From assembly GCF_011839805.1 (NCBI RefSeq), contig NZ_VWPY01000002.1, positions 186,001 through 250,000 on the forward strand: a stretch of DNA of 64,000 bases. The letters are read 5' to 3'. This stretch comes from Kineococcus rubinsiae. GTDB lineage: Bacteria > Actinomycetota > Actinomycetes > Actinomycetales > Kineococcaceae. The position numbers and the translations under genes were made by a program. The stretch's first letter is position 1; every line of letters starts with the position of its first letter. The notes below the pieces were generated by a model, which saw nothing but the letters and a program-made list of their open reading frames with translations, searched no databases and was not told the DNA's origin. Below, piece by piece: positions 25,979 through 41,714 of the stretch.

Positions 25979-28108
25979 ATGCGTCCGACGACAGACATCC
26001 AGCGGCGAGTGGCGCCCTTCGAGGTGATCTCGGAGTTCTCCCCGTCCGGCGACCAGCCGACGGCGATCGCGGACCTCACCCGCCGGATCAACGGGGGCGA
26101 GAAGGACGTCGTGCTCCTGGGCGCGACGGGCACCGGCAAGTCGGCGACCACGGCCTGGCTCATCGAGCAGGTGCAGCGGCCCACCCTGGTGATGGCGCCC
26201 AACAAGACGCTCGCGGCGCAGCTCGCCAACGAGTTCCGCGAGCTGCTGCCGAACAACGCCGTCGAGTACTTCGTGTCGTACTACGACTACTACCAGCCCG
26301 AGGCGTACGTCCCGCAGTCGGACACCTACATCGAGAAGGACTCCTCGATCAACGAGGAGGTCGAGCGGCTGCGGCACTCGGCGACCAACTCGCTGCTGAC
26401 GCGCCGCGACGTGGTCGTGGTGGCCACGGTGTCCTGCATCTACGGCCTGGGCACGCCGCAGGAGTACGTCGACCGCATGGTCAACCTCAAGGTCGGCGAG
26501 ACGATGGACCGCGACGACCTCCTGCGCCACTTCGTCGGCATGCAGTACACGCGCAACGACCTGGCCTTCACGCGCGGCACCTTCCGCGTGCGGGGGGACA
26601 CGGTCGAGATCATCCCCATGTACGAGGAGCACGCGATCCGCATCGAGTTCTTCGGTGACGAGATCGACAAGCTCTACACGCTCAACCCGCTGACGGGCGA
26701 GGTGCTGCGCGACGAGGAGCTCGTCTACGTCTTCCCCGCCTCGCACTACGTCGCGGGCCCCGAGCGCCTCGAGCGCGCCATCGGCACCATCGAGGCCGAG
26801 CTCGCCGAGCGCCTGGCCGAGCTGGAGCAGCAGAACAAGCTCCTCGAGGCGCAGCGGCTGCGCATGCGGACCACGTACGACATCGAGATGCTGCGCCAGG
26901 TCGGCACCTGCTCCGGCGTGGAGAACTACTCCCGGCACATGGACGGCCGCGAGCCCGGCTCCGCGTCGAACACGCTGCTCGACTACTTCCCCGAGGACTT
27001 CCTGCTCGTCATCGACGAGTCGCACGTGAGCGTCCCGCAGATCGGCGGCATGTACGAGGGCGACGCCTCCCGCAAGCGCACCCTCGTCGACCACGGCTTC
27101 CGCCTGCCCAGCGCCATGGACAACCGGCCGCTGCGCTGGGAGGAGTTCCTCGAGCGCACCGGGCAGACGGTGTTCCTGTCCGCGACCCCCGGCAAGTACG
27201 AGCTGTCGCGCGGCAAGGGCGTGGTCGAGCAGATCATCCGCCCGACGGGCCTCATCGACCCGGAGGTCGTCGTCAAGCCGACCAAGGGCCAGATCGACGA
27301 CCTGCTGCACGAGATCCGCGAGCGCACGGCCAAGGACGAGCGCGTGCTGGTCACGACGCTGACCAAGAAGATGTCCGAGGACCTGACCGACTACTTCCTC
27401 GACCAGGGCGTGCGGGTGCGCTACCTGCACTCCGAGGTCGACACCCTGCGCCGCGTCGAGCTGCTGCGCGAGCTGCGCCAGGGCGCCTACGACGTCCTCG
27501 TCGGCATCAACCTGCTGCGCGAGGGCCTCGACCTGCCCGAGGTGTCGCTCGTCGCGATCCTCGACGCCGACAAGGAGGGCTTCCTCCGCTCGGCGACCTC
27601 GCTGATCCAGACCATCGGCCGCGCGGCCCGCAACGTCTCGGGCGAGGTCCACATGTACGCCGACAAGATCACCCCGTCGATGGAGCAGGCCATCGAGGAG
27701 ACGAACCGGCGCCGCGAGAAGCAGGTGGCCTACAACAAGTCCAAGGGCGTCGACCCGATGCCGCTGCGCAAGAAGATCGCCGACATCACCGACCTCATCG
27801 CCAAGGAGGACGCCGACACGGCGACCCTGCTCGGCGGGGGCGGCCGCCAGCAGTCGCGCGGCAAGGCGCCCGTGCCGGCGCTCGGCTCCAAGGCGCGCGG
27901 CACCGGCAAGAACATCGGCCGCGAGGTGGGGCCCGAGCCCCGCGAGTCGATGCCGCAGGCCGACCTGGCCGACCTCATCCAGCAGCTGACCGACCAGATG
28001 CACGGCGCCGCGGCCGAGCTGCAGTTCGAGCTCGCCGGGCGGCTGCGCGACGAGATCGGCGACCTCAAGAAGGAGCTGCGGGGGATGCGGGCGGCGCAGG
28101 GCGCCTGA
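25979..28108 (+). CDS. uvrB: Excinuclease ABC subunit B
   Basis: A 709-residue damage-verification helicase of nucleotide excision repair. Walker A GATGTGKS is at residues 48-55. The beta-hairpin tyrosines sit in [20 protein letters not shown], the DEAD-like box is [13 protein letters not shown], and helicase motif VI is [10 protein letters not shown]-terminal UVR coiled motif ([20 protein letters not shown]) binds UvrC. A Gly/Lys-rich linker of about 40 residues precedes it, longer than in E. coli. ATG 25979 is leaderless by spacing. The 3' end is 12 bp from the convergent marR gene, with no room for a separate terminator. Confidence 0.97.
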   Translation: MRPTTDIQRRVAPFEVISEFSPSGDQPTAIADLTRRINGGEKDVVLLGATGTGKSATTAWLIEQVQRPTLVMAPNKTLAAQLANEFRELLPNNAVEYFVSYYDYYQPEAYVPQSDTYIEKDSSINEEVERLRHSATNSLLTRRDVVVVATVSCIYGLGTPQEYVDRMVNLKVGETMDRDDLLRHFVGMQYTRNDLAFTRGTFRVRGDTVEIIPMYEEHAIRIEFFGDEIDKLYTLNPLTGEVLRDEELVYVFPASHYVAGPERLERAIGTIEAELAERLAELEQQNKLLEAQRLRMRTTYDIEMLRQVGTCSGVENYSRHMDGREPGSASNTLLDYFPEDFLLVIDESHVSVPQIGGMYEGDASRKRTLVDHGFRLPSAMDNRPLRWEEFLERTGQTVFLSATPGKYELSRGKGVVEQIIRPTGLIDPEVVVKPTKGQIDDLLHEIRERTAKDERVLVTTLTKKMSEDLTDYFLDQGVRVRYLHSEVDTLRRVELLRELRQGAYDVLVGINLLREGLDLPEVSLVAILDADKEGFLRSATSLIQTIGRAARNVSGEVHMYADKITPSMEQAIEETNRRREKQVAYNKSKGVDPMPLRKKIADITDLIAKEDADTATLLGGGGRQQSRGKAPVPALGSKARGTGKNIGREVGPEPRESMPQADLADLIQQLTDQMHGAAAELQFELAGRLRDEIGDLKKELRGMRAAQGA

Positions 28109-28120
28109 GCCGCCGGCTGT

Positions 28121-28657
28121 TCAGGCGGTGCCGGCGGGCGGCGGCACGGGGGAGACGGCCCCCGTCGCGGTGAGGTGGGCCAGCAGCGTCTGCGAGATCT
28201 TGCCCAGCTGCTCGACCTGCTCGGCGTCCAGGACGTCGAAGAGGTTGCTGCGCACCGTCTCCACGTGACCCGGGGCGGCCTGGTCGAGCGCGGTGAAGCC
28301 CGCGTCGGTGAGCACGGCGAGGTAGCCCCGGCCGTCGGTCTCGCAGGCCTCGCGGCGGATCCACCCGCGCTCCTCCAGGCGGGCCACGGCGTGCGAGACC
28401 CGGCTGCGCGAGGACAGCGAGGAGTCGGCCAGCTGGCTCATCCGCAGGGAGCGCCCCGGCGACTCCGACAGCCGCACGAGCATCTCGTAGTAGGTGTGGG
28501 CGATGCCGGACTCGTGCTGGAGCTGGCGGTCGATGCGGTCGGTGAGCAGCTGGGTCGCGGACAGGTACGCGCGCCAGGTCACCTGCTCCTCGGCGTCCAG
28601 CCAGCGGGTGCCGCCGTCGGCGGGGGAGTCGGTCGGGGCACCAGCGGCGGGAGGCAT
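28121..28657 (-). CDS. MarR-family transcriptional regulator
   Basis: A 178-residue winged-helix regulator. The DNA-binding part includes MSQLADSSLSSRSRVSHAVARL (recognition helix region) and the wing RREACETDGRGYLAVLTDAG, flanked by dimerisation helices. ATG 28657 is chosen over the longer frame (to 28720) because TACCTT ends 6 nt before it. It is wedged between uvrB and uvrA, divergent from uvrA with their start codons about 135 bp apart, so it might influence uvrA. Nothing in the sequence proves that, and the ligand and targets are unknown. Confidence 0.88.
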   Translation of the reverse strand: MPPAAGAPTDSPADGGTRWLDAEEQVTWRAYLSATQLLTDRIDRQLQHESGIAHTYYEMLVRLSESPGRSLRMSQLADSSLSSRSRVSHAVARLEERGWIRREACETDGRGYLAVLTDAGFTALDQAAPGHVETVRSNLFDVLDAEQVEQLGKISQTLLAHLTATGAVSPVPPPAGTA

Positions 28658-28663
28658 GCGCCC

Positions 28664-28669
28664 AAGGTA
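28664..28669 (-). promoter_or_regulatory. -10 element of leaderless marR-type gene
   Basis: TACCTT on the minus strand ends 6 nt before ATG 28657. Confidence 0.5.
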
Positions 28670-28763
28670 CGCGTTCGTCTCAACCACTTCCAGGGGGCGA
28701 GGGCCGTCGGGGTGCTGCACGTCACGTGGTCGCGGTCACCGCCGGAGCTCGCGACGGCGGGCC

Positions 28764-28786
28764 GTGTCGGAGGGGGAGCCTAGGGT
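28764..28786 (+). promoter_or_regulatory. uvrA promoter, PafBC-like DNA-damage element
   Basis: GTGTCGGAGG (28764-28773), a 7 nt spacer and TAGGGT (28781-28786), 6 nt before GTG 28793. Confidence 0.7.
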
Positions 28787-28792
28787 TGGGGG

Positions 28793-31750
<2,958 letters not shown>

Positions 31751-31816
31751 GCCCGGCCGCGCGGTGAGGTCGTGCACTGGGTGACGTCGCGCTCGCGCTG
31801 ACGTCGCCTGCACCCA

Positions 31817-31864
31817 CGAGAGCGCCGGCCCGGTCCCCCGCGGGGGACCGGGCCGGCGCTCTCG
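31817..31864 (+). terminator. Terminator of uvrA
   Basis: A perfect 48 bp palindrome with 24 nt arms beginning CGAGAGCGCCGGCCCGGTCC, with no U-run after it. Confidence 0.85.
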
Positions 31865-31913
31865 CGTTCCCGCCCCTGTCCCCGTCGCTCCGTCGGCCGC
31901 GGCGGTTCGGTCC

Positions 31914-31936
31914 GTGTCGGAGGCGCGACATAACCT
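31914..31936 (+). promoter_or_regulatory. uvrC promoter, PafBC-like DNA-damage element
   Basis: GTGTCGGAGG (31914-31923), a 7 nt spacer and TAACCT (31931-31936), 7 nt before GTG 31944. Confidence 0.7.
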
Positions 31937-31943
31937 GGTGCCC

Positions 31944-34091
31944 GTGCCAGATCCCGCCACCTACCGTCCCAAGCCGGGGGAGATCCCCGTCGAGCCCGGG
32001 GTCTACCGCTTCCGGGACCCGCAGGGCCGGGTCATCTACGTCGGCAAGGCCAAGAGCCTGCGGCAGCGCCTGTCGAACTACTTCCAGGACCTGTCCGCGC
32101 TGCACCCCCGCACGATGACGATGGTGACCACCGCGGCGAGCGTGGAGTGGACCACGGTGTCCACGGAGGTCGAGGCGCTGCAGCTGGAGTACTCCTGGAT
32201 CAAGGAGTTCGACCCGCGCTTCAACGTCAAGTACCGCGACGACAAGTCCTACCCCTACCTCGCCGTGACCATGGGCGAGGAGGTGCCCCGCGTGCAGGTC
32301 ATGCGCGGCGCCAAGCGCAAGGGCACCCGCTACTTCGGGCCGTACACGCACGCCTGGGCGATCCGCGAGACGGTCGACCTGCTGCTGCGGGTCTTCCCCG
32401 TCCGCACCTGCTCCGCGGGCGTCTACAAGCGCGCCGGGCAGGTCGGCCGGCCGTGCCTGCTGGGCTACATCGACAAGTGCTCCGCCCCGTGCGTCGGGAA
32501 GATCTCCACCGAGGACCACCAGGCCCTCGCGCAGGACTTCTGCGACTTCATGGGCGGCAACACCCAGCGCTACGTGCGCCGCACCGAGCTGGCCATGAAG
32601 GAGGCCGCCTCGGAGCTGGACTTCGAGCGGGCCGCCCGGCTGCGCGACGACCTCGGCGCGCTGCAGAAGGCGCTGGAGAAGAGCGCCGTCGTCCTGCCTG
32701 ACGCGACCGACGCCGACGTGTTCGCCATCGCCGACGACGAGCTCGAGGCGGCCGTGCAGGTGTTCCACGTGCGCGGCGGCCGCGTCCGCGGCCAGCGCGG
32801 CTGGGTCGTGGAGAAGGTCGAGGACGTCGGCGCCCCCGAGCTCGTCGAGCAGCTCCTGCTGCAGGTCTACGGCGGGGAGACCGGCGAGAACGTGCCCCGC
32901 GAGGTGCTCGTGCCGCACCTGCCCGCGACCGTCGAGGGCGACGTCGAGGACTGGCTCTCGGAGCTGCGCGGCTCCCGCGTCGACCTGCGCGTGCCGCAGC
33001 GCGGCGACAAGCGCGCGCTGATGGACACGGTGCACCGCAACGCGACCCAGGCCCTGGCGCTGCACAAAACGCGCCGCGGCGGGGACCTCACGGCCCGCAG
33101 CCAGGCGCTGCAGGAGATCCAGGAGGCCCTCGGCCTCGACGAGGCGCCGCTGCGCATCGAGTGCTTCGACGTCTCGCACACGCAGGAGACCAACGTCGTC
33201 GCCTCCATGGTCGTCTTCGAGGACGGGCTGCCCAAGAAGGGCGAGTACCGCCGCTTCGCCGTGCGCGGCGACGAGGGCGGTGTGGACGACACCGCCGCGA
33301 TGCGGGAGGTGCTGCTGCGCCGCTTCCGCCGCATGGGCACCCGGCAGCCCGCCGACGCCCCCGCCGAGGACGCCGTGGCCGACGGCACGGGCGTGGACGC
33401 GGCGGTCCTCGAGGCGTCCGGTCCCGGCGGCGGGGCCGCGACCGAACCCGGCGACGGACCCGACGACGTCGTCGCCCACCCGCTGCGGGAGCCGGCGAGC
33501 GGCCCCGTGAGCGGGGAGGTGCTGAGCGGCATCGACCCCGACACGGGCCGGCCGCGGCGCTTCGCCTACGCCCCCAACCTCGTCGTCGTCGACGGCGGGC
33601 AGCCGCAGGTCGAGGCGGCGGCGCGCGCGCTCGCCGACCTCGGCATCCACGACGTCGCGCTGGCGGGGCTCGCGAAGCGGCTGGAGGAGGTGTGGCTGCC
33701 GGGGGAGGCGCACCCCCTCGTCCTGCCGCGCACCAGCCAGGGCCTCTACCTGCTCCAGCGCGTGCGCGACGAGGCCCACCGGTTCGCGATCACCTACCAC
33801 CGCTCCAAGCGGAGCAAGGCCATGACGACCAGCGCCCTCGACGGGGTGCCGGGGCTCGGGCAGGCGCGGAAGTCCGCGCTGCTCAAGCACTTCGGCTCGG
33901 TCAAGAAGCTGCGCGCCGCCTCGGCGGAGGAGGTCGCGGCCGTGCCCGGCATGGGCCCGCGCACCGCGCAGGCCGTCGTGGCGGCGCTCGCGGAGGGCCC
34001 CGCGACGCCGGGGGCCGGCCCGGACGGGCGCACGGCCGCGGTCGAGACGGTGCCCGCGGTGAACACCGCCACCGGGGAGCTGCTCGACTGA
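31944..34091 (+). CDS. uvrC: Excinuclease ABC subunit C
   Basis: A 715-residue dual-incision nuclease of excision repair. The GIY-YIG domain is [20 protein letters not shown] (near residue 20). The Cys-containing linker [13 protein letters not shown] is present, and the UVR motif is [20 protein letters not shown]. The RNase H-like C-terminal nuclease has [11 protein letters not shown] and [11 protein letters not shown], and tandem helix-hairpin-helices end the protein ([28 protein letters not shown]). A Gly/Ala/Asp-rich insert of about 65 residues lies inside the nuclease domain (33340-33570). GTG 31944 is leaderless by spacing; in-frame GTGs at 31914 and 31938 lie in the promoter. Confidence 0.96.
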   Translation: MPDPATYRPKPGEIPVEPGVYRFRDPQGRVIYVGKAKSLRQRLSNYFQDLSALHPRTMTMVTTAASVEWTTVSTEVEALQLEYSWIKEFDPRFNVKYRDDKSYPYLAVTMGEEVPRVQVMRGAKRKGTRYFGPYTHAWAIRETVDLLLRVFPVRTCSAGVYKRAGQVGRPCLLGYIDKCSAPCVGKISTEDHQALAQDFCDFMGGNTQRYVRRTELAMKEAASELDFERAARLRDDLGALQKALEKSAVVLPDATDADVFAIADDELEAAVQVFHVRGGRVRGQRGWVVEKVEDVGAPELVEQLLLQVYGGETGENVPREVLVPHLPATVEGDVEDWLSELRGSRVDLRVPQRGDKRALMDTVHRNATQALALHKTRRGGDLTARSQALQEIQEALGLDEAPLRIECFDVSHTQETNVVASMVVFEDGLPKKGEYRRFAVRGDEGGVDDTAAMREVLLRRFRRMGTRQPADAPAEDAVADGTGVDAAVLEASGPGGGAATEPGDGPDDVVAHPLREPASGPVSGEVLSGIDPDTGRPRRFAYAPNLVVVDGGQPQVEAAARALADLGIHDVALAGLAKRLEEVWLPGEAHPLVLPRTSQGLYLLQRVRDEAHRFAITYHRSKRSKAMTTSALDGVPGLGQARKSALLKHFGSVKKLRAASAEEVAAVPGMGPRTAQAVVAALAEGPATPGAGPDGRTAAVETVPAVNTATGELLD

Positions 34092-34163
34092 GGGTGGAGG
34101 TCCGGGTGCGCAGCGTCCCGTTCCCGTCCCCGCGGGCGTGTCGCGGCTGGCAGGATGGAACCC

Positions 34164-35219
34164 GTGGCACAACGACCCGGTGATCCTCGCGGGAACCCCT
34201 CCGGCGCAGCGGCCGGGGAACCCCCCGCGAGCGCCGCGACGGCCGAGGACGCCGAGCAGCTCCTCGCCGGCGGGGACGCCGAGCAGCTGCTGACGGGCGG
34301 GGACGCCGAACCGGCGCCGGCCGCGGACGCCGGGGACCCCGGGGCGGGCGGGCGCGTGCGCCGCCCCGAGCTGCTGATCATCACCGGCATGTCCGGCGCC
34401 GGCCGCTCGACCACGGGCAAGGCGCTGGAGGACCTCGGCTGGTACGTCGTGGACAACCTGCCGCCGCAGATGCTGGAACCCCTGGCCGAGCTCGCGGGCC
34501 GCGCGGGGCTGTCGGTGCCGCGCATCGCGGTCGTCGTCGACGTGCGCGGGCGCACGTTCTTCGCCGAGCTCACGGGGGCGCTGAACTCCCTCGACACCCG
34601 GCACGTCTCCCCGCGCGTGCTGTTCCTCGACGCCACCGACGAGGTCCTGGTGCGGCGCTTCGAGTCCGTGCGCCGCCCGCACCCCCTGCAGGGCGACGAC
34701 CGCATCGTCGACGGCATCGCCCGCGAGCGCGCCCTGACCGGCGACCTGCGCTCGCGCGCCGACGTGGTCGTGGACTCCTCGGCGTTCAACGTCCACCAGC
34801 TCGGCGCCCTCGTGGCGTCGCTGTTCGAGGCCGAGCGCGCCGAGGACCTGCGCGTCACCGTCATGAGCTTCGGGTTCAAGTACGGCACGCCCGCCGACGC
34901 CGAGCACATCGCCGACGTCCGCTTCATCCCCAACCCGCACTGGGAGCCCGACCTGCGCCCGCTGACGGGCAAGGACGAGCCCGTCGCCGACTTCGTGCTC
35001 GCGGCCGAGGGGGCCCGGCCCTTCCTGGACCGCTACACCGACGCCCTCGACCCCGTCTTCGCGGGCTACCGCCGCGAGAACAAGCGCTACGCCACCGTCG
35101 CCTTCGGCTGCACGGGCGGCAAGCACCGCTCCGTCGCCATGGCCGAGGAGCTCGGCAAGCGCCTCACGCGCGCCGGGGTCCCGGTCCGCGTCCTGCACCG
35201 CGACCTGGGGCGGGAGTGA
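34164..35219 (+). CDS. rapZ: RNase adapter RapZ / YvcJ-family nucleotide-binding protein
   Basis: A 351-residue P-loop protein. The Walker A-like [18 protein letters not shown] follows a low-complexity N-terminal extension of about 65 residues containing a tandem DAEQLL(A/T)GG repeat. Walker B-like [35 protein letters not shown] and the C-terminal [17 protein letters not shown] are family hallmarks. It belongs to the conserved rapZ-yvcK-whiA cluster that ties cell-wall metabolism and development to carbon status; its molecular role in actinobacteria is unsettled. GTG 34164 lies 7 nt after CAGGAT; ATG 34155 is an alternative. Stop overlaps yvcK. Confidence 0.92.
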   Translation: MAQRPGDPRGNPSGAAAGEPPASAATAEDAEQLLAGGDAEQLLTGGDAEPAPAADAGDPGAGGRVRRPELLIITGMSGAGRSTTGKALEDLGWYVVDNLPPQMLEPLAELAGRAGLSVPRIAVVVDVRGRTFFAELTGALNSLDTRHVSPRVLFLDATDEVLVRRFESVRRPHPLQGDDRIVDGIARERALTGDLRSRADVVVDSSAFNVHQLGALVASLFEAERAEDLRVTVMSFGFKYGTPADAEHIADVRFIPNPHWEPDLRPLTGKDEPVADFVLAAEGARPFLDRYTDALDPVFAGYRRENKRYATVAFGCTGGKHRSVAMAEELGKRLTRAGVPVRVLHRDLGRE

Positions 35220-36271
35220 CGGCCCGTCCGGGCGCCGCAGGTCTGCCCACCGGTCCCGTGCCCCTCGGGGCGCCGGGCCCGGGGCAGCGCACCGCGCCCT
35301 CGGTGGTCGCCCTGGGCGGCGGCCACGGCCTGTCCGCGTCGCTGTCCGCGCTGCGCCACCTGACCGACCGCCTCACGGCCGTGGTCACGGTCGCCGACGA
35401 CGGCGGGTCCTCGGGACGCCTGCGCCGCGAGCTGGGGGTCCTGCCGCCCGGCGACCTGCGGATGGCCCTGTCGGCCCTGTGCGACGACTCCGAGTGGGGC
35501 CGCACCTGGCGCGACGTGCTGCAGCACCGCTTCGCCTCCGAGGGCAGCCTGCACCAGCACGCCACGGGCAACCTGCTCATCGCGACGCTGTGGGACCTGC
35601 TCGACGACCCGGTGGCGGGCCTCGACTGGGTGGGCCGGCTGCTCGGCGCGCGCGGGCGGGTCCTGCCGATGGCCGCGGTGCCCCTGGACATCGAGGCCGA
35701 CGTCCTCGGCCTCGTGCCCGGCGACGACGACGCCCCCACGAGCGTGCGCGGGCAGGTCGCCGTGGCCTCGACCACCGGGCGCGTCACCGCCGTCCGCCTC
35801 GTGCCGTCGGACCCGCCCGTGCGCCCCGAGGTCCTCGAGGCCATCGCGGCCGCCGACTGGGTCGTGCTCGGCCCCGGGTCGTGGTTCACGAGCGTCCTGC
35901 CGCACCTGCTCGTCCCGGCGCTCGCGGACGCGCTGACCAGCACCGCCGCGCGGCTCTGCGTGACGCTCAACCTGGCCGTGGAGTCGGGGGAGACGGACGG
36001 GTTCTCCGCCGAGGCGCACCTGGAGGTGCTGGCCGCGCACGCGCCGTCCCTGCGGGTGGACGCCGTCGTGGCCGACCCCGTCGCGGTCGGCGACCCGCAC
36101 GCGCTGTCGGAGGCCGCCGCGGACCTGGGGGCCCGGGTGCTGCTGCGGCAGGTGTCCCTGGGCGACGGGACCCCGCGCCACGACGCGCTGCGGCTGGCCG
36201 CGGCCTACCGCGACGTGTTCGGCGGCAGCTACGGCGACGTCGACCCGCGCGGCGCGCCGGGCGGGCCGTGA
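35216..36271 (+). CDS. yvcK: Gluconeogenesis factor YvcK/CuvA-family protein
   Basis: A 351-residue CofD-like Rossmann protein. The nucleotide-site glycines are in [18 protein letters not shown], followed by [25 protein letters not shown], and the C-terminal half carries [18 protein letters not shown]. YvcK/CuvA binds UDP-sugars and is needed for normal wall synthesis on gluconeogenic carbon in several Gram-positive species. The GTG overlaps the rapZ stop (GTGA), and whiA follows after 120 bp. An N-terminal Pro/Gly-rich stretch of about 28 residues is extra. Confidence 0.93.
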   Translation: MTARPGAAGLPTGPVPLGAPGPGQRTAPSVVALGGGHGLSASLSALRHLTDRLTAVVTVADDGGSSGRLRRELGVLPPGDLRMALSALCDDSEWGRTWRDVLQHRFASEGSLHQHATGNLLIATLWDLLDDPVAGLDWVGRLLGARGRVLPMAAVPLDIEADVLGLVPGDDDAPTSVRGQVAVASTTGRVTAVRLVPSDPPVRPEVLEAIAAADWVVLGPGSWFTSVLPHLLVPALADALTSTAARLCVTLNLAVESGETDGFSAEAHLEVLAAHAPSLRVDAVVADPVAVGDPHALSEAAADLGARVLLRQVSLGDGTPRHDALRLAAAYRDVFGGSYGDVDPRGAPGGP

Positions 36272-38606
<2,335 letters not shown>

Positions 38607-38625
38607 GCTGAGCACCGCCGTCCCG

Positions 38626-38666
38626 GGCCCGGGGAGGCCGCACCCTGCGTGCGGGCTCCCCGGGCC
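38626..38666 (+). terminator. Intercistronic hairpin between gap and pgk
   Basis: An 18 bp stem with one mismatch (left arm GGCCCGGGGAGGCCGCAC) and a 5 nt loop. Probably a partial terminator keeping gap mRNA more abundant than pgk. Confidence 0.65.
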
Positions 38667-38714
38667 TCGCGACGACCGGACCACCCCCGCCGCGCCCAGA
38701 AGCGCTGCCCCCCC

Positions 38715-38750
38715 GCACCGCCGCGTCCCGCACCGCCGCGTCCCGCACCG
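38715..38750 (+). repeat. 15 bp tandem repeat upstream of pgk
   Basis: GCACCGCCGCGTCCC occurs twice in tandem (38715-38729, 38730-38744) plus a 6 nt partial copy running into the pgk Shine-Dalgarno (GAGGAG). Confidence 0.8.
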
Positions 38751-38759
38751 AGGAGCCCC

Positions 38760-39989
38760 GTGAAGACGATCGACGACCTGGAAGCCGAGCTCGGGGGGCT
38801 GCGCGGTCGCCGCGTGCTCGTCCGCAGCGACCTCAACGTGCCGCTGGACCACTCCGGTGCGACGCCGCGGATCACCGACGACGGCCGCGTGCGCGCCTCG
38901 GTGCCGACGCTGCGCCGCCTGCTGGACGCGGGCGCCCGCGTCGTCGTCGTCGCCCACCTGGGCCGCCCGAAGGGCGTCCCGGAGGCGAAGTACTCCCTCG
39001 CCCCCGTGCACGCGCGCCTCGCGGAGCTGCTCGCGCCGTCCGCGGTCGCCTTCTGCCCCGAGACGGTGGGCCCCCGGGCCGCGCAGGCCGTGGCCGACCT
39101 CGCCGACGGCGAGCTCGTGCTGCTGGAGAACCTCCGCTTCGCGGCGGGGGAGACGAGCAAGGACGACGCCGAGCGCGGCGCCTTCGCCGACGAGCTGGCC
39201 GCCTTGGCCGACGCCTACGTCTCCGACGGCTTCGGGGCCGTGCACCGCCGTCACGCCAGCGTCTACGACGTCGCCACGCGCCTGCCGCACGCCGCCGGCG
39301 GCCTCGTCGCGACCGAGGTCGAGGTGCTGCGCCGCCTCACCACGTCGCCCGAGCGCCCCTACGCGGTCGTCCTGGGCGGCTCGAAGGTCTCCGACAAGCT
39401 CGGCGTCATCGACAACCTCCTGGGCTCGCTGCTCACGCGCGGTGACCGCCTGCTCGTGGGCGGCGGGATGGTCTTCACCTTCCTCGCGGCCGAGGGGCAC
39501 GAGGTCGGCCGCAGCCTGCTCGAGGCCGACCAGCTGGACCGCGTGCGCGGCTACATCGAGGCCGCCGCCGCCAAGGGCGTCGAGCTGGTCCTGCCCACCG
39601 ACGTCGTGGCCGCCACCGAGTTCTCCGCGGACGCCGACCACGACGTCGTCGCGGCCGACGCGATCCCCGCCGACCGCCTGGGCCTCGACATCGGGCCCGC
39701 CTCCTCCGCCGCCTTCGCGGCGGCCCTGGCCGACGCGCGCACGGTGTTCTGGAACGGGCCCATGGGCGTGTTCGAGATGGAGCCCTACAGCCACGGCACC
39801 CGCGCCGTCGCGCAGGCCCTCGTCGACGGCGGCTCGTTCAGCGTGGTCGGCGGCGGGGACTCCGCCGCGGCCGTGCGCACGCTCGGCTTCACCGACGAGC
39901 AGTTCGGCCACATCTCCACGGGCGGCGGCGCGAGCCTCGAGTTCCTCGAGGGCCGGCAGCTGCCGGGCCTCGACGTCCTCGAGAGCTGA
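38760..39989 (+). CDS. pgk: Phosphoglycerate kinase
   Basis: A 409-residue phosphoglycerate kinase (1,3-bisphosphoglycerate plus ADP to 3-phosphoglycerate plus ATP). The N-terminal signature [11 protein letters not shown] is followed by the basic-patch block [12 protein letters not shown]. The nucleotide-binding part shows [29 protein letters not shown] and the Gly-rich [15 protein letters not shown], then [18 protein letters not shown] 38760 has a GAGGAGCCCC Shine-Dalgarno. Length and all motifs are normal. Confidence 0.97.
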   Translation: MKTIDDLEAELGGLRGRRVLVRSDLNVPLDHSGATPRITDDGRVRASVPTLRRLLDAGARVVVVAHLGRPKGVPEAKYSLAPVHARLAELLAPSAVAFCPETVGPRAAQAVADLADGELVLLENLRFAAGETSKDDAERGAFADELAALADAYVSDGFGAVHRRHASVYDVATRLPHAAGGLVATEVEVLRRLTTSPERPYAVVLGGSKVSDKLGVIDNLLGSLLTRGDRLLVGGGMVFTFLAAEGHEVGRSLLEADQLDRVRGYIEAAAAKGVELVLPTDVVAATEFSADADHDVVAADAIPADRLGLDIGPASSAAFAAALADARTVFWNGPMGVFEMEPYSHGTRAVAQALVDGGSFSVVGGGDSAAAVRTLGFTDEQFGHISTGGGASLEFLEGRQLPGLDVLES

Positions 39990-40058
39990 CCGCCCCGCCC
40001 GCACCACCGCACGACCGCCCGACCCCGTGACGACGCCGCCGCGACCCTGAGGACTCCC

Positions 40059-40850
40059 ATGAGCACCCCCCGCACCCCGCTGATCGCCGGCAACTGGAAG
40101 ATGGTCCTGGACCACCAGCAGGGCACTCTGCTCGTCCAGAAGCTCGACTGGACGCTCAAGGACGCCAAGCACGACTACTCGGCCGTCGAGGTCGTCGTCC
40201 TGCCCTCGCACACGAGCCTGCGCACGGTGCAGACGCTCATCGAGGGCGACAAGCTCTCGATCGTCCTCGGCGCGCAGGACGTCTCCGCGCACGACGCGGG
40301 CGCCTACACGGGCGAGGTGTCCGGCCCGCAGCTCGCGAAGCTGGGCGTGCGCTACGTGGCCGTCGGGCACTCCGAGCGCCGCCAGTACCACGGCGAGGAC
40401 GACACCCTCGTGGCCGCGAAGACGGCCGCCGCGCTCAAGCACGGGCTCGTGCCGATCGTGTGCGTCGGCGAGGCGCTGGAGGTCCGCCGCGCGGGGCAGC
40501 ACGTGGAGTTCACCGTCGCCCAGGTCGAGTCCGCGCTCGCCGGGCTCAGCCCCGAGCAGGTCGCCGGCCTGGTCCTCGCCTACGAGCCCGTGTGGGCCAT
40601 CGGCACGGGCGAGGTCGCGACCCCCGAGGACGCGCAGGAGGTCTGCGCCGCCCTGCGCGGCGCGGTGGGCCGGGTCTTCGGCGCGGACGCGGCCGCCGCG
40701 GTGCGCGTGCTCTACGGCGGCTCGGTCAAGCCCGCCAGCATCGCCTCGATCATGGCCCAGCCCGACGTCGACGGGGCCCTCGTGGGCGGGGCGAGCACGG
40801 ACGCGGTCGACTTCGCCAGCATCGTGCGCTTCCGCGACCACCCCGCGTGA
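40059..40850 (+). CDS. tpiA: Triosephosphate isomerase
   Basis: A 263-residue TIM-barrel enzyme interconverting dihydroxyacetone phosphate and glyceraldehyde 3-phosphate. It has the substrate lysine in IAGNWKM, the catalytic histidine in [14 protein letters not shown], the catalytic glutamate in [16 protein letters not shown] and the phosphate-binding LYGGSVKP and GALVGGAST loops. ATG 40059 follows a GAGGACTCCC ribosome site, 69 bp after pgk. A hairpin starts 5 bp after the stop. Confidence 0.97.
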   Translation: MSTPRTPLIAGNWKMVLDHQQGTLLVQKLDWTLKDAKHDYSAVEVVVLPSHTSLRTVQTLIEGDKLSIVLGAQDVSAHDAGAYTGEVSGPQLAKLGVRYVAVGHSERRQYHGEDDTLVAAKTAAALKHGLVPIVCVGEALEVRRAGQHVEFTVAQVESALAGLSPEQVAGLVLAYEPVWAIGTGEVATPEDAQEVCAALRGAVGRVFGADAAAAVRVLYGGSVKPASIASIMAQPDVDGALVGGASTDAVDFASIVRFRDHPA

Positions 40851-40855
40851 CCTGA

Positions 40856-40878
40856 CCCCGCCGCCGGACGCGGCGGGG
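40856..40878 (+). terminator. Terminator of gap-pgk-tpiA
   Basis: A perfect 9 bp stem (CCCCGCCGC) with a CGGAC loop, directly after tpiA. Confidence 0.7.
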
Positions 40879-40901
40879 CCCGTCCCCGCCCCCGGATGGC
40901 T

Positions 40902-40907
40902 TACTCT
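40902..40907 (+). promoter_or_regulatory. Likely -10 of secG
   Basis: TACTCT sits about 60 nt before secG and after the tpiA hairpin. No clear -35 was found. Confidence 0.4.
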
Positions 40908-40966
40908 GTGTACGCCCTGGCCCGGCCGCGTCCCCCGTGGGACCGGCCCCGACGAGAAGGATCCGC

Positions 40967-41218
40967 GTGTCTGTTCTGCGCATCGTGCTGCAGGTGCTGC
41001 TCGCCATCTCGAGCCTGTTCCTGACGCTGCTGATCCTCCTGCACAAGGGCAAGGGCGGCGGTCTGTCGGACATGTTCGGCGGCGGCGTGACGACGAGCCT
41101 GTCCGGGTCGAGCATGGCGGAGCGGAACCTCAACCGCTTCACGGTGGGCATCGCCCTCGTGTGGACGGTCTGCATCGTGCTGCTGGGCCTGGTAGAGCGC
41201 TTCACCAACGAGTTCTGA
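40967..41218 (+). CDS. secG: Preprotein translocase subunit SecG
   Basis: An 83-residue membrane protein with two hydrophobic helices (residues about 2-21 and 57-76) joined by the conserved loop LHKGKGGGLSDMFGG. That is the SecG layout, stimulating SecYE-mediated export. GTG 40967 has a GAGAAGGA Shine-Dalgarno; the frame upstream to 40937 is not needed. It sits between tpiA and rbpA as in many actinobacteria. Confidence 0.94.
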   Translation: MSVLRIVLQVLLAISSLFLTLLILLHKGKGGGLSDMFGGGVTTSLSGSSMAERNLNRFTVGIALVWTVCIVLLGLVERFTNEF

Positions 41219-41254
41219 GCTTCTCAGACACGACGGACGAGGGGAGATCAACTC

Positions 41255-41605
41255 GTGGCAGGTGGCAACGCCATCCGGGGTAGCAGGGTCGGCGCCGGCC
41301 CGATGGGAGAGGCGGAACGAGGGGACACCGCGCCCCGCATCCGCATCTCCTACTGGTGCGCCAACGGGCACGAGACGCGGCCCAGCTTCTCCGAGGAGTC
41401 CGGGGTCGAGCCGCCCGAGACCTGGGACTGCCCGCGCTGCGGGTTCCCGGCGGGCACGGACCGGGCGAACCCCCCGGCGCCGCTGAAGAACGAGCCGTAC
41501 AAGACGCACCTCGCGTACGTGAAGGAGCGCCGCAGCGACGCCGACGGCGAGGCCATCCTCAACGAGGCCCTCGAGGGCCTGCGCAAGCGCGGCCTCATCC
41601 GCTGA
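41255..41605 (+). CDS. rbpA: RNA polymerase-binding protein RbpA
   Basis: A 116-residue actinobacteria-specific RNA polymerase partner that stabilises open complexes with the housekeeping sigma factor. The zinc-binding core has YWCANGHETRPSF and WDCPRCGFPAG. Downstream are the basic linker and the C-terminal sigma-interaction helix EAILNEALEGLRKRG. GTG 41255 has a GAGGGGAGA Shine-Dalgarno. Length is normal. It is followed by a 44 bp palindromic terminator shared with the convergent pgl gene. Confidence 0.96.
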   Translation: MAGGNAIRGSRVGAGPMGEAERGDTAPRIRISYWCANGHETRPSFSEESGVEPPETWDCPRCGFPAGTDRANPPAPLKNEPYKTHLAYVKERRSDADGEAILNEALEGLRKRGLIR

Positions 41606-41643
41606 CCCGGCCCACCCGCTGACGCCGGAAGCCGGCGAGCACG

Positions 41644-41687
41644 CACGACGAAGGCCCCCGACCTGCAGGTCGGGGGCCTTCGTCGTG
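41644..41687. terminator. Bidirectional terminator between rbpA and pgl
   Basis: A perfect 44 bp palindrome with 22 nt arms starting CACGACGAAGGCCCCCGACC lies between convergent genes. Confidence 0.88.
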
Positions 41688-41714
41688 TCCGCGCGCGTGC
41701 GCGGACGGCTCGGC

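Noticed and set aside
34138-34156. PafBC-like box upstream of rapZ (GTGTCGCGGC)
   Set aside because: The 10-mer is only 3 nt from the CAGGAT hexamer instead of 7, so it does not fit the spacing shared by the uvr promoters.
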